From Pyronema omphalodes (Eukaryota > Ascomycota > Pezizomycetes > Pezizales > Pyronemataceae): 64,000 bases of DNA. Of the stretch, positions 33,346 through 45,632 are shown in pieces. Made by a program: the position numbers and the translations under genes. Location: NCBI GenBank assembly GCA_024516155.1, contig JAJJXM010000077.1, forward strand, positions 1 through 64,000, written 5' to 3'. The notes below the pieces were generated by a model. It searched no databases and was not told where the DNA came from. It saw only the letters and a program-made list of their open reading frames with translations. Within the stretch, counting starts at the first letter, position 1, and each line of letters begins with the position of its first letter.

Positions 33346-33346
33346 A

Positions 33347-36300
33347 GCACACCACCCCTTATGGAATTCAATAGTGAGGCACCAAGCTTGGGCCGATGAA
33401 CTCGTCAAGCTAATAGAAGAGCACGGCTGGCACTTGGTGAACGTCCCTGATGTGCCCACCTATCACTACCGCACAGGCACGTGCTCCTCCGTCCTCGACC
33501 TCACGCTCGCCGCTCCAGCGGTGGCCCGAGAAGTCACAAACTGGGCTATAGACGAGCATAACACCACGGGGTCAGATCATCAGGTCATACGCTTCCAGAT
33601 CGAATCCCTCCACCCCGATATAGAACAGGCCCCTCCAAGAAACCTCCTCACTGGAAGAAAACGGACTGGGAAACATTCGCCAGCACCCTGCTCCGCCTGT
33701 CCACCACCAACCGACCCCGGTGGACGTACCTTAGCCAAAACCCCACCCACGAAAACCTCAACGAATGGGCCCAGACGCTCCGACAACACATACTACAGGC
33801 TGTCGAGCAATCGACACCCCCCATGACGCCAAGCCCACGGTCGAAGAGGTGGTGGACCGCGGAACTCGACGACACACGCCGAGCGATGTCCCAGGCTCGC
33901 CGCCGTTGGAAGAGAACCCGCCTACCCGAACATCAAGATGAATTCAAATCCCTCCGCAACACACACTTCAGACGCATAAGGCATGCAAAGGATACTCTGT
34001 AGAAGGCATACCTTGCACAAGCGGAAGGCGCTGACGTCTGGGCGGCTTTCAAGTACACTAACCCCCACAAGGCCCAACTCACGCCCCCCATAGAAATAAC
34101 AGTGAACGGTGAAGACCGCCTATGCACGGACTTCCAGAGTAAGATCGAAGCCTTCCAAGCGCTCTTCCCTCCCCCCCCCCACACCCTCCACAAGAAACAC
34201 CCCCTCGAGACCCCCGATCCCATGGGAAACATTAACCCCAGCGGAGATCTCCCACGCTATCTCCTCCTCCTCCCCCAAGAAAGCCCCAGGGCCTGACGGC
34301 ATAACATTCGCATGCCTCCGCAAGAATACGAAGCTGTACCCGACCAAATCAACCTGCTCTACGCAACCCTCGGAAAGGTAGGCTACCACCCTAGGGCCTG
34401 GCGGGAAGCAACGACCGTAGTGATACCAAAACCAAACAAGCCGGACTACAGCTCGGTCAAGGCATACAGACCTATAGCCCTACTAAACTGCTTGGGTAAA
34501 ATCTTAGAAAAATTGATGGCAACACGCCTAGGACAGATGGCGGAATCCCACGACCTGCTGCACACTGACCAAATAGGCGGACGCCCAAAACGCTCGGCTA
34601 TCGATGCCGCCATGGCACTAATGCATGATATCGAAACTAACGATAAGCTCAATCTGGTGACGTCAGCCCTCTTTCTAGACGTCCGCCGAGCCTTCGACAA
34701 TGTCTCCGCTGCCCGCCTCCTTCACACAATGCGCAGCCTTGGATGCCCAGAACAAGTAACCTCGTTGGGCACGTCTTTCTTCACCGACCGCACGACCGCC
34801 CTCCCCTTCGACGGCAACACCGATGTACAACGCCCCACCACGACAGGCATCCCCCAAGTCTCCCCGGCGTCTCCTATACTATTCCTCCTCTACCTCCGCC
34901 CACTCTTCGACACCCTAACCTCAACACACCCCACCGTATAGGCCCCGAGCTACATCGACGATGTTACATTAGTGGCCCACGGCCACACAAGGGAAGAAAA
35001 CGGCAGAGTCCTCGAGAAAGTCGCCCACACCGCATTCACCTGGGCCGAAGAACACGCAGTGGCCTTTGACGATTCCAAATCGGAATTGCTTCACTTCCAC
35101 CGATCCCGCAACGATACCCACGACGACCCTGTAAAAGTCACACTCCCCAACGGCACAATTGTCACACCCGGAACTCATGGGGGACCGAAAGACGTTGTCC
35201 GGTGGATAGGCATATTTTTCGAGCGCAAACTGAACTTCTCCCACAATGTAAAAAACAAACTGACCACCCCCTCCAGATCCCTCAACGCCCTCTGCAGCCT
35301 CGTCCGTCATGAAACAGCTCTGTCTCCTTCAGCTACCCGCTCACTCTACATAGCATGTGTCACTTCTAGGTCCGACTTCGGAGCTGAGATCTGGTGGACC
35401 GGACAAAAGACCCTGGCCCGTAAACTACAAACCCCACAGATCACAGCCCTCCGACGAATCCTGAACGCCTTCCGATCGACACCCATTATTGCTCTACACA
35501 ACGAAGCCGCAATCCCCCCGGTCCTGGTACGCTTGAACCACAAGAGAAGGAAGTACACCCTCCGCCACCTCACCCGCCCCCCCTCACACCCCGTTACCAA
35601 ACGCTGCCCCTCCTCCTTCCCCATCCCCAATCACTTCGCCACTGCCATACGCACGACACACGAATACGACCACACCTGGCAAACCCCAACACGCCCGCCC
35701 TCCCGGCTAGTAAACACCTCTCCTCCCTAGCGCCTGGAGCTCCCCCACCTCCACTATTGAAGACACAGCACACCCCGTGTCATCCCCGTGGGACCCCCAC
35801 CCCGTCACCGTCGAAATCAGCCGGTCCCCGAAGGATGACGCCGCCATCGAACACATCACCCTCCTCCAGAACCTCCGAAACAGCGACAACAACGTCATTG
35901 CCTACACCGATGGATCCCAACTTGAAAGCAACACCGGGGCCGGATACTACATACCCCAAGGACTGCCACGAGAAATCCGAGCCATCGTGCCCATGGGGAC
36001 CACCTCCGAGGTGTTCGACGCTGAGCTACGAGCCATCCTCGAGTGCGTGGAAACCTGCCACAAATATATACGCCTCCACCGCCTACCCAACCGCTCCATC
36101 CACATCTTCACCGACAACCAGTCCGCAATCCCCCGCTCCTCCTGCCTATCAAGCGGTCCAGGACAAGAACTGGCATATGCAATCAGAGACGTCGCCCTGG
36201 AACTCAAAGCACTCAACGTCCAGGTGACCATCCATTGGGTCCCCGGCCACACAGACATCCCCGGGAACGATGAAGCAGACCGCCTGGCCAAACTAGCGGC

Positions 36301-36777
36301 GACAACCCCACCAACAACAACCCTCCCTACCTCCCTCTCGCGGATACGCCGTCAGGTACACAACCAATTCATCACTGACTGGACGGAGTGGTACACATCC
36401 GCCTCGAAACCGAAAACCTACAACGCCCCACACAAGCGGAAACTCGACAGCGCGTACACCACCCTCCCCCAAGAAACATCTACAGCTATCCTCGGACTAC
36501 TCACAGGACACGGCTACTTCCTCGACTGCCTCGCACACCCCCCCACTGCCCAATACCCCACCCGATCTTGCACATGCCCCCTCCACCCCCCCCCCAAACC
36601 CCCAAGCACTTCTTACTCGCGTGCCCACAGTACCAGGACCAAAGAGATACCCTCCGACGAACAGTGAAACTCCCCCGACACCGCCGCCCCACGATACAAA
36701 CAATTCTACACACCGAACCAGGAACCGAAGCCCTCTCTGCCATGATCTCAGCGACGAAAGTCGCGACCGCCGAATAG
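33347..36777 (+). pseudogene. LINE-E ORF2 remnant (endonuclease C-part, RT, RNase H)
   Basis: Endonuclease second half: CSSVLDLTLAAPAVAREVTN and TTGSDHQVIRF. A frameshift near 33650 is followed by a linker with WTAELDDTRRAMSQARRRWK and a TAG near 34001. RT runs from about 34250 over shifting frames: KAYRPIALLNCLGKILEKLM, FLDVRRAFDNVSAARLLHTM, GIPQVSPASPILFLLY (Val instead of Gly in the usual QGSP), TAG at 34939-34941 where Trp is expected, then SYIDDVTLVAHG. RNase H: YTDGSQLESNTGAGYY, FDAELRAILECVE, FTDNQSAI, HWVPGHTDIPGNDEADRLAK. The C-terminal finger ends ...HFLLACPQYQDQRDTLRRTV and stops at TAG 36775-36777. Dead copy. Confidence 0.85.
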
Positions 36778-37702
36778 GCACATTCTAAGTTAAGTCGCAA
36801 CCCCGCTGCAGGAGACACTCCCACTTCATTGACCACAGGCTGGGGAACGTTGCTGGACGAGGATGACGAGCATGCCCCAACCTAATAACAAAAAAAAAAA
36901 AAAAAAATAATAAAAAATAAAAAAAAAAAAAATTAGAAAAAAAAAAAAAAAAAAAAAAAGAAGGCGAGCGCAGGAGGCGACAAGGGGAGGGGAAAAACGA
37001 GCAGGAGCAGCGAGAAGAAGGAGGGGGCGCGAAGGCCCAGAGGAAAAGGGAGGAGAGGGGAGGGGAAGGCAGGAGACAGTGGGGAAAGGAGGAGAGAGAG
37101 AAGGGGACGGAGACCGCGGAGGAGAAAAGAGCGAAGAGGGACACGAGTGAGCGATGGTGACGCGGGACGAAGGAACCGGACCAGAAATGAGGACGGTGAG
37201 GGGTCAGTGGAGGGGGTACGGGGGACGGAAGGAGGGAGGATAGAGCACGGCGAAGGAAGGGATGAGAGAGGGGAAGGCGAAGGAGACATCACTCTCTTTT
37301 ATGTTTTGCTTTTGATTGAGTTTTTTGATACTGTTCTTTGTTTGGTGTTTCGGCCTGATGCGGGCTTGTTTGTTGTTTGTTTTTGCACTTATGAATACGC
37401 GGAGGCAACAAAGACAGGAAAACAGTTAAAAAACGGGAGGGGAAGGGAGGAGGACAGGGGGGAACAACCCGGCGAGGTGGCCCCCGAGCGAACAGGGCTC
37501 TTGGAGACGACGACGCGAGAAGGATTATACTACAGAGGGAACATCAGGGATACTACGACCCTGCCACCAAAGACCGCTCTGGGGTGCATCCCAGTGAGCA
37601 ACCGGAGTAACATCTGGAAACTCAAACATGTACATTAAAAAGAGTAGACTCCGCCGTAACCTTACGCTTGCATGCGAGTATGAGGAAATAAATAAATAAA
37701 TG
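36778..37702 (+). other. LINE-E 3' UTR with A-rich and purine-rich tracts
   Basis: No gene. An imperfect A-tract occupies about 36888-36959, followed by about 330 bp made almost wholly of A and G (GGAGGGGAAGGGAGGAGG-type), a T-rich part near 37300-37390, a second purine block near 37430-37470 shared with the NA and LINE-F 3' UTRs, and the terminal GTAACCTTACGCTTGCATGC plus TAAA repeats. Confidence 0.75.
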
Positions 37703-39876
37703 AACTTTGGTACCCATAGTTTTTCCTTTCGATAGAGAATGCCATCTTACATCGTCAATGGTTCTTTTATTTTCTTTGTTGCCTCCACGTAAATCTGATC
37801 TAGTTTTCCAGCTTCCTTAACCATCTTCAAAGATTCTGCCGACCATTTGACCAAGGGGATAGAGGCAAGATGTGCTGAAGAAATGATGAAAGATGTTCCT
37901 TCTCCTGCAGTACTGATTGCCGAAATCGATGCAAAATGGCTTTCATGCAGGATGGTCGTAATCGGCTGATCTTCACCTCCCCCCTTTTCAGGGCGGAACT
38001 CCGGACGCCTAGATAAAGCATCAGGTTTCCCATTCTTCACCCCAGGTCTGTAATAAATCTTGAAGTCAACGCCAGCAAGCTCTTGAGCCCATCTAGCTTG
38101 ACGTCGATTGAGCACTTTTGTTGTTGTAAAGTACTCCAGGTTTTGGTGGTCGCTGTAAACTTCCGCAGTAAACATTGCTCCGTCAAGATATCTTCTCCAT
38201 ACCTTGAACGAGTCCACAATAGCTAATAGCTCCTTGTCGTGAATCTCATAATTTATCTCAGCAGGAGTGAATTGTCTTGAATGGAAAGCAATTGGATGCA
38301 ACTTTCCATCATCCCCTTTCTGGGACAGAACTGCGCCCAAAGCAACATCCGAAGCATCAGTCTCAACTATACAAACCTTTCTTGGATCAAAATGACACAA
38401 GATTGGTGCTGTAGTAAATCGATTCTTCAGCTCGTCAAATGCTAACTCCATAGCGACAGTCCATTCCTATTTCTTTGGATCGCCTTTCGTTGATTCTGTA
38501 AGAGGACGACATATTCCTGACAAGTCCTTAATGAATCGCCGATAGAAGTTGACGAATCCAAGAAAGCCTTGCACTTCCCTCAGGGACTTTGGGGGTTCCC
38601 ATAGAAGGACTGTTTCCACCTTGTCCTTAGCCATTTCGATTCCATCTTCGCTTATTATATATCCCAGAAATTCCACTTTCTTTTGTCCCGAGACACATTT
38701 TTCTGGTGATATAACCAAGCCATTTTCTTCCAACCTTTTTAACACTTCTTTAACCAACTCATCATGCTTTTCTTCCGTCTCCGCATAGATGAGTACATCA
38801 TCAATATATGCAATAACTCCCTGGTCCAACATATCCCTGAAGATATGATTCATCATATCTTGGAAAGTAGCCGGAGCATTGCTCAACCCAAAAGGCATAA
38901 CCAAAAACTTATATAACCCATATCGGCATCTAAAAGCCATTTTCCATTCATCTCCTTCCTTTATTCTCATTAGATGGTATTCATTCTTCAGATCCATCTT
39001 CGTAAATATTTTAGCTCCTCTAACTCTGTCTTATAATTCTGACATCAGTGGGAGCGGGTATCGGTTGGCAATTGTTATTTTATTTATGCGCCGATAGTCA
39101 ACACATAACCTTAGGCCTCTCCCATGGGCCTTTGGGACGAACAGAATAGGAGCTGCTGCTGGTGACTTGGAAGGTCTGATTTTTCCAGTACGCAGCATAT
39201 CTTTCAACCATTCTCTCAGTGTCTCAAGCTCAACTTCATTAAGAGTGTAGACAGGTCCCCAAGGTGGAGTCTCTCCTTCTTTTAGGTCAATTGCATAGTC
39301 ATAAGGTTTGTGTTCAGAGGGCCTATCTGCTGCTTCCTTTGTCATGATATTGATCCAACCACGATGTTTCTCAGGGACTTGTTGAAGTGCCTCTGACAAT
39401 TCCTCTGTGGTGGATACGGATGAGATGTGGCCTAAGATGAAGGCCTGTGGGTGGTCGAGTACGTGTTTGTCGACCTGAAGGGAGAAGGCACTGGCTTGCG
39501 CCTTAGTGCATTTCTCTTTGCAACGTGAGGTGGTGAATGAGATCTGGTTTTCATCTCCCCAGAGCTTGCAGGGCTGGTGTTGAGCCATCCACCAATATGG
39601 AAGGATAGCATCGCAGTCGCTATCGAGTGGTGCGACTTCAAATGATTCTGCAGCAAAGTGGCTCTTATGCTGCAAAAGGAATGGAACCGTAAAGAATACT
39701 CCGGCCCCAGCAACTATTTCATTGTTAAAGTTGCGAATTTGGAGGGGGGTGTCTCTTTTGACGGTTGGAATCTTGAATTTGTGGACAAAAGCTTTGTCTA
39801 GGAGGGCAGCAGTAGAGCCTGTATCAAGCAGGACTCGAACTGTGTGTTGCTGATTTTTAGACCAATTGAGAACCAT
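37703..39876 (-). pseudogene. pol: Gypsy-3 Pol (protease, RT, RNase H)
   Basis: Protease VLLDTGSTAALLD near 39825. RT: VPKAHGRGLRLCVDYRRINK, RYPLPLMSEL, a TAA at about 39031, then RVRGAKIFTKMDLKNEYHLM, MPFGLSNAPATFQDMMNHIF, and catalytic AYIDDVLIYAET. A stop at 38466-38464 follows; then RNase H: ETDASDVALGAVLSQKGDDG, HDKELLAIVDSFK, and the connection domain RPGVKNGKPDALSRRPEF. A TAA at about 37747 precedes the first integrase residues. Three in-frame stops with little frame loss suggest point mutation of an otherwise well-kept sequence. Integrase is absent. Confidence 0.85.
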
Positions 39877-40079
39877 ATTACTTATTGGTCTCGGTCCATG
39901 GTGAGGAGGAGTTGGTACTAATTCCCTAGTTCCTGGAATTGCATCTCAGTTGTCCGATCGCCGACTCTTAGTCCTGGTCGACTCAAGGTTGTCCATTGTT
40001 TTCCGTTTTGTTCCCGCACATTTCCCGATTAATGCGTCTGTATCCATGTCCTCCTCGGGTGACGCCTCCCTAGAGGACT

Positions 40080-40540
40080 TTAAAAATCCGATTCCATATT
40101 TTGATCTTCCTCCAGTTCCCATATCCTTGGCTGCGCATCAGGCATGTCCATATCTTCATTATCTTGCCTTACTGCAGCAGTTTTAGCCTTCTTCTTTTCT
40201 TTAGGCTTTTCTTGTTCCTCAACTTCATCATCATCACGCTTCCTCTTCCCTGAAGAAGCTACCTTTCCATCCTTTGTCAACTCAGTTCCCCCAACTGTCT
40301 TTTTTGCGTAACAGTCATACATCTTATGCCCAGAACGACCACAACGCCAACAGTCTGCCTTTTCCTTTCTGTGTTCATCAATTTCGGGTTGGGGTACTCC
40401 TTGTAAAGCCTCCCTTCCTCAGGCATAAACCGCCGGTTTTTCTGACTTTTTTTCCAGCAAAAACTTTCTTATCCTTACCCCCGCTGGCAGCAAAAGAGCG
40501 ACCCCCCCCTGCCTTTTGAACAACCACGCCAAAATCGCAA
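40080..40540 (-). pseudogene. gag: Gypsy-3 Gag C-terminal fragment
   Basis: From the LINE-D2 boundary the minus strand reads DFGVVVQKAGGGRSFAASGG, then after a frameshift GVPQPEIDEHRKEK, the CCHC knuckle CWRCGRSGHKMYDC, and a basic/acidic tail (GKRKRDDDEVEEQEKPKEKK) ending at a stop near 40080. The N-terminal Gag domain is missing. 39877-40079, between Gag and protease, holds no clear ORF. Confidence 0.7.
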
Positions 40541-41058
40541 GATTTTATCGAGGATAATTGTTCGGCAGCCTCGAATTACCTATTCGCAGCCTTTCCAGAC
40601 CAGGCTCTCTCTTTTTCGTTGACTGTTCATCGAAAAAGAGTTTTCGGGCCCCCGAGAAGAGCCCCGCGAACCGGTTCCATCGACACCACCCCCCACCCAC
40701 ATCAAATACCATCATTTTTATCGCGGATTCCTTGTCGCTACCGCAGAAACAACTTATTCCGAGCTTCCGATGCCTACCAGCTCCTCCGCTTCTGAGAAAC
40801 AGCCCCTCCCCCCCGACAAAGCACCCCCTCGAGCGCTCGCGAAAGAAAAACGCGCTAACGCGGAGCCGCAAGGGTCCGACGCGTCTGACACGGAAATGCA
40901 CGTCGACACGTGCTCTGACGTCAGCGATGACTCTAGCGACGAAGACACGTCTTCCCGCGAGAGCTCCCCCACCCCCGTCGCGCGCAACACCGGCAACGCT
41001 CCCCCCAAAACCCCCCACAATAAGAAAACCCTCCCTGATAACAACGACACCCCCGACG
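40541..41058 (+). mobile_element. LINE-D2 segment 1 (5' UTR and ORF1 start)
   Basis: Opens at the Gypsy-3 Gag boundary and carries about 230 bp of 5' UTR. It ends in GACACCCCCGACG (41046-41058), which is repeated at 49188-49200 after LINE-F. Removing LINE-F and one copy of the 13-bp duplicate restores the ORF1 frame. LINE-D2 continues at 49188, 53281 and 63505 and acts as the container of the right half of the window. Confidence 0.85.
40770..41058 (+). pseudogene. LINE-D2 ORF1, N-terminal part
   Basis: ATG at 40770 gives MPTSSSASEKQPLPPDKAPP, an acidic Ser/Asp-rich stretch (DVSDDSSDEDTSSRESSPTP), and NDTPD at the LINE-F insertion. It continues in frame at 49201 with VLTNPDPKYTVQRN. Start chosen as the first ATG of the open frame. 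Confidence 0.75.
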
Positions 41059-41692
41059 TTTGTTTGTTTGTTTGTTTGTTTATTCATTACTCGTATGCAA
41101 TCTTATTGGTTATGACGAGGGTACAGGTTTATAGTACATGGAAAGTCAAAAGCAAAAACAAAACAAAGTCCCGTCTCTACCTCCGCTGATCCTCCCTTAG
41201 GCTGTGATTTTGTGGTCCTGTCCCCACTATTACTTCGTTGGTCTTGTTGTCCAACCGCGTCTGCTGTTCCAGTGCCCTGTTCGCACAGAGGCCACCGCGC
41301 CAGGTGTCCTCTCTTTCCTCCACCCTTCCCCTCCCATGTTTTAGCCGTTTTTCCCGCCTTTATTTCCTCCACGAACAAAAAGAAAAAGATAACCTCCGCC
41401 GGCCCACTCTGCCCCTTCCCATCGCGCCTCTCTCTCCTCGTGCAATCCCGTATACCCCTTCCGCCCTTAAAAACAAAACAAAAGAAAGGAAATAATCAAA
41501 GGAAAAACTCTCGTCGCGCAATCCCGTCCCCCCTTCCTACCCCGGTCCCTTCTCCTTCCACTGTCTCCTCCTATCCAACTCCGCCCGCGATAACAAAGGA
41601 AACAGAAAAGCAAAGAAAATGAGAAGGAATACATGAAGTCAAAAGAGAGCGACGAATCTATAACGCACGGAGAAGTCAAGCGGTACTGCTTA

Positions 41693-44600
41693 TTAGCTGT
41701 CAATGAAACGGGGGTGGTCTCGCCTGCGAGTCCTACTTAACCTGGCATGAGCCCATACCGAAGTAGCGACCTTTGTCGCGGAGATAAACGAAGAGAGAGC
41801 CTTTGTGCCGGAGGGGGTGTAGAGGATGTTGTCCAAATTGATCCGGGAATTCCTGTGGAGTTTGAGATCCTGTCGAAGTGTTGTCCGGGCGTCCTGGTGG
41901 TCTGGGCAGCTGAGGAGCAGGTGCCGAGGGGTCTGAGGGGGGTGTAGCGGGCAGCTACAACGTCGCGATGGGTAGGAGTCTGTCGGCGGGTGTGCCAGGC
42001 AGTCCAGAAAGTATCCGTGTCCTGTACGATGGCCAAGGATTGCGGTAGAGAGCCACCGGGGGTTGTCGACGTAGATGGGATCCATGCGTCTCCGGTGCGG
42101 GGCAGAGTATGTGTGTGGTCGATCGGAGGAGGAGTACCAGTGCGTCCACTCGGCAACGGTCTTCTCGCGTGCTTTCTTGCGTAGCCGGGTGAGCGTAATG
42201 GGTAGATTCGCACGGGGGAGGGATTCGGTGGCTTGTTTAGCCAGGCGGTCTGCGGCATCGCTGCCAGGTATGTCGGAGTGACCGGGGATCCAGTGGAGGG
42301 TGACTGTGACGTCGTGTTGTAGTAGGGCTTTGGCTGTCTCGTGTATAGTGTGGGCTATTTCCTGGCCGGGGCCGCGTCAGGTGTGAGGCACGTTGGAGCG
42401 CTGCTTTGTTGTCGCTAAAGATGTGCAGTCGACAGTTGTGTAGGTTGAGGCGAGCAATGTATTTCAAGCACGTTAAGAGGCATTCTTGAATTGCGCGGAC
42501 CTCTGCATGGAACACTTCAGCTGTGTCTCCCATAGGTACGATGGCGTTGATGGTGGTGGGTAGTCCAGAGGTGATGGTGTATATGGCGCCGGTGCCAGAC
42601 GCGGTCTGCGACCCGTCCGTGTAGGCGATGATGACATTGCGGCGTCGTCTGAGGTTGTCGAGGAGTAGGAGGTGGTCGTGCGCTGTCTCGGGTTTCGGGG
42701 CTGTGGGGATGTCGACGGTTAGGAGGTTTTCGTCGGCGTCGAGCGGAACGGGGAGGGAGGTGTCTTCGACCGGTGCGTTGAGAGGGAGCCAAGGAGAGAG
42801 ACAGTGTAGAGCGCTGAGGAGGCGCGTGGGTTGTCGTGTGGTGTTGTGCCACGGGTGGTCGTACTCGTTTGCGATCTCGATAGCGGCGGATTGTAAGCTC
42901 GGTATGGGGAAGGATGTGGGACACCGGCATGCGATCGGATGTGTCGGAGGGAGAGTGAGGACGCGAAGTGCGTATTGGCGTTGCTTGTGGTCCAGGCGTA
43001 TCGACACCGGAGGTAGCGCGGTCTCGTTATGGAGCGCCAGTGTGGGAGAGGAGTTGAAGGCGTTGAGTATGCGGCGTAGGGCTGAATTTTGTTGGGTTTG
43101 TAGTTTCGAGGCAAGGTCTCTCTGTCGCGTCCACCATATCTCCGCGCCAAAGTCCGCACGGGTTTGGACGCATGCCTGGAAAATTAGTCGGGTCGCGAGG
43201 GGAGACAAACCAGAATCATATCTTGCTAATCGGCATAGCGCGTTGAGCGTTCTTTGTGCGGCGGCTGTTTTTCTACGTACATGTGCTTTAAAGTTAAGGC
43301 GTCTGTCTAGGTACATACCAATCCATCGTACAACATCTTTTTCTCCTCCCTGCGTCCTAGGGCTCACTATCGTACCGTTTGGTAGTTTCACTTTTTCATT
43401 GTCTGTGATTGTATCTGACCTCGCCCAGTGGAAATGGAGGAGTTCCGTCTTTGAGTCGTCAAAGGCCACAGCGTTGGAAGCTGCCCAAGTGAATGCTGTT
43501 TTGGTGACTTTTTCCAGGAGGCGTGCGTTTTCTTTCCGGGTTCGACTCTGTACGACGATTGCGACGTCATCCATGTAACTGGGGGTCCACGCGAACGGGT
43601 GTTCCTGCATTAGTGCGTCGAAGAGCGGTCTTAAGTACAGGAGGAACAGGATCCGTGATGCTGGGGAACCCTGGGGGATTCCCGTTTTAATTGGGCGTTG
43701 GCGATCTGTTTGTCCGTCGAAGGATAGAGCGGTCGTCCTGTCGGCGAGGAAGGTTTCGCACCATGTTCGGATTTGTCGGGGGCAGCCTAGCTGGTGTAGT
43801 GTCTGCTGAAGGCGGTCGGCGGAGACATTGTCGAAAGCTCCGCGTACGTCTAGGAAAAGTGCTGTGGTGATAAGCTTCTGTTGCTTACCCATTTCGATGT
43901 CGTGGACGAGTGCCATTGCGGCGTCGATGGCGGATCGCTGCGGGCGGCCTCCTATTTGGTCTCGGTGTAACAGTTCCCGGGTCTCCGCGAGTTGTCCGAG
44001 CCGAGTCGCCATCAATTTCTCTAACGTTTTTCCAAGGCAGTTTAGCAGGGCGACTGGGCGGTACGCCTTTGGATTTGCGTAGTCGGGTTTGTTAGGTTTC
44101 GGTATGATTACCGTCGTGGCCTGTCTCCACCCGCGGGGATGGTCCCCTACAGTGCCCAGCGTCGAGTATAGGTTGGTCAGGTATGTGGGGACGGCGAGGT
44201 ATACTTGCCGGAGACAGCCAAAGGTTATCCCGTTGGGTCCTGGGGCTTTCGAGGGGGAAGAGGTAAATATGGCTTGTTTGACCTCCAACGGCGAGAAGGT
44301 CTTCCACGCTATCTCTCTGCGACAGGGGAGGGTGGACGGGGGGGGTGGGGGAGGTGGTGGGGGGAATAGCATCTGAAATGCCTCTACTTTCCTGTCGAAC
44401 GAACTGCAGAGTTCCTCCCTACCGTTGATTGTGGCGCGGATATTCGGAGTGAGTTGGGCACGGCGCGGGTTTGTGTATTTGAAGGCCCTCCAGACGTCTG
44501 GTCCTTCTGCCTGAGCTAGATATGCTTTCCACATCGCATCTTTGGCATGTCTTATCTGACGGTGATACATGTTTCGTAGGCGGCGGTAAATGGTGTGGTT

Positions 44601-45632
44601 AGTGTCTGAGCCTGTTGATTTCCACCGTCTTTTCGCGCGGGTCATGTCCTTTCTGGCGGTGGTGACTTCCACCGTCCACCTACGTTTCGATCGGGGGGTG
44701 ACTTGTAGTACGGGGGTGGAGGCGCGGGCTGCATCGAGGATATCTTCTCTCGCGTGGCGTGCCCAGGCGTCGAGGTTTTCGGGTGTGGGGTTGGAGGCGT
44801 ATTGACTCCACCGTGTTGTCGATCCGGAGATGGATGCTTGGAGGGTCGTGGAGAATAAGGCCTAGTCTGTTTTCCGCCAGTTGAGACGTTCCGGTGGGGG
44901 GGTAGGTTCTATGTCTGGGTGCACAGTTTGGATGTCGAAGCGAATTACTTCGTGGTCCGACCCGGTGGCTAGTTCATCGTCTATGGCCCAGTTCCCTACG
45001 TCTTCCATCATGGCTGGCGAGGCCAGGGTCAAGTCGATGACGGAGGATCTAGTCCCCCGTTGGTAGTAGTGTGTCGGGGTGTCTGGGAAGGAAACCAATC
45101 TCCAGTTTTCCTGTTCTATTAGGTGTACCAGTTCACTGGCACGTTTGGGTGTGCGTGTTGCGGAGTTCCATAGAGCGTGGTGAGCGTTGAGGTCACCTGT
45201 TATAACGCATCTGCGTGGGAGGGAAAGGGGTGATAGGGAGCGGGGAATTGTGTAGGTTTGGGTTTCGGGGTCACGTTCATTATAAATATTTAAAAGGAAA
45301 AACGCGGGGATGAGGTCTGTACCTACCTCGAGGACCTGGAGGTCCGGGTCTGTACATATGTCTGTGCGTTGTGATACTTCCAGGTAGGCGTTTGTGCGGT
45401 TGATATACGCCGCCGTCCTGTTGGAGGCTCTGTCACCGCGGGGGGGCAGGACCAACGTGAAGGCGGGGTGGGTGGTGGCGAAGGCGGGGTCGGTGATGTT
45501 GATTTCCTGTAGCAGGATGATGTCTGCTGTTGTGCATGCGCTGTTTAGGAGGGAGTCGAGGGCTGGGCGTTGGCGGTTCATGTTATGGGAAATTATTCGG
45601 ATTGTCGTTGCCAATGGGTTGTAATTAGACAT
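41693..45632 (-). pseudogene. LINE-F ORF2, endonuclease / RT / RNase H, one stop and one frameshift
   Basis: ATG at 45632, overlapping the ORF1 stop in ATGTCTAA. Endonuclease: ILLQEINITD, GDLNAHHALWNSATRTPK, SSVIDLTLASPAM, ATGSDHEVIRFDI. TAG at 44864-44862 replaces an expected Trp (KTDW in sister LINEs). An 811-codon frame follows with RT motifs KAYRPVALLNCLGKTLEKLM, FLDVRGAFDNVSADRLQQTL, GIPQGSPASRILFLLY, SYMDDVAIVVQ, and RNase H YTDGSQTASGTGAIYT, HAEVRAIQECL, FSDNKAAL. A frameshift near 42378 moves to the frame with HWIPGHSDIPGSDAADRLAK and the C-terminal finger CSCPLHPPQTPRHLLLSC, ending at 41693. Confidence 0.9.

Larger units (their letters stand above)
33346..37702 (+). mobile_element. 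LINE-E: 5'-truncated LINE
   Basis: Begins mid-endonuclease (AHHPLWNS) and runs through RT, RNase H and a C-terminal zinc finger to a 925-bp 3' UTR ending AAATAAATAAATAAATGA. At its 3' end the Gypsy-3 integrase region resumes on the minus strand, so LINE-E is inserted in, or joined to, Gypsy-3. There are many frameshifts, so this is an older copy. Confidence 0.8.
37703..40540 (-). mobile_element. Gypsy-3: truncated Ty3/Gypsy element
   Basis: The minus strand carries the Gag C-terminus, protease, RT and RNase H, and the first residues of the integrase zinc-finger region (DGILYRKEKLWVP), where it is cut at 37703 by LINE-E. On the other side Gag is cut at about 40540 by LINE-D2. No LTR is present. 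Its protein sequence is distinct from Gypsy-1 and Gypsy-2 (canonical DTGS protease), so it is a third family. Confidence 0.8.

Noticed and set aside
36888..36959. A-tract as the poly-A tail of a separate processed insertion
   Set aside because: No target duplication flanks it, and the LINE-E 3' UTR continues beyond it to a proper TAAA tail shared with related elements.
42628..43578. 316-codon plus-strand ORF
   Set aside because: Antisense of LINE-F ORF2; its open length follows from codon bias of the real frame.
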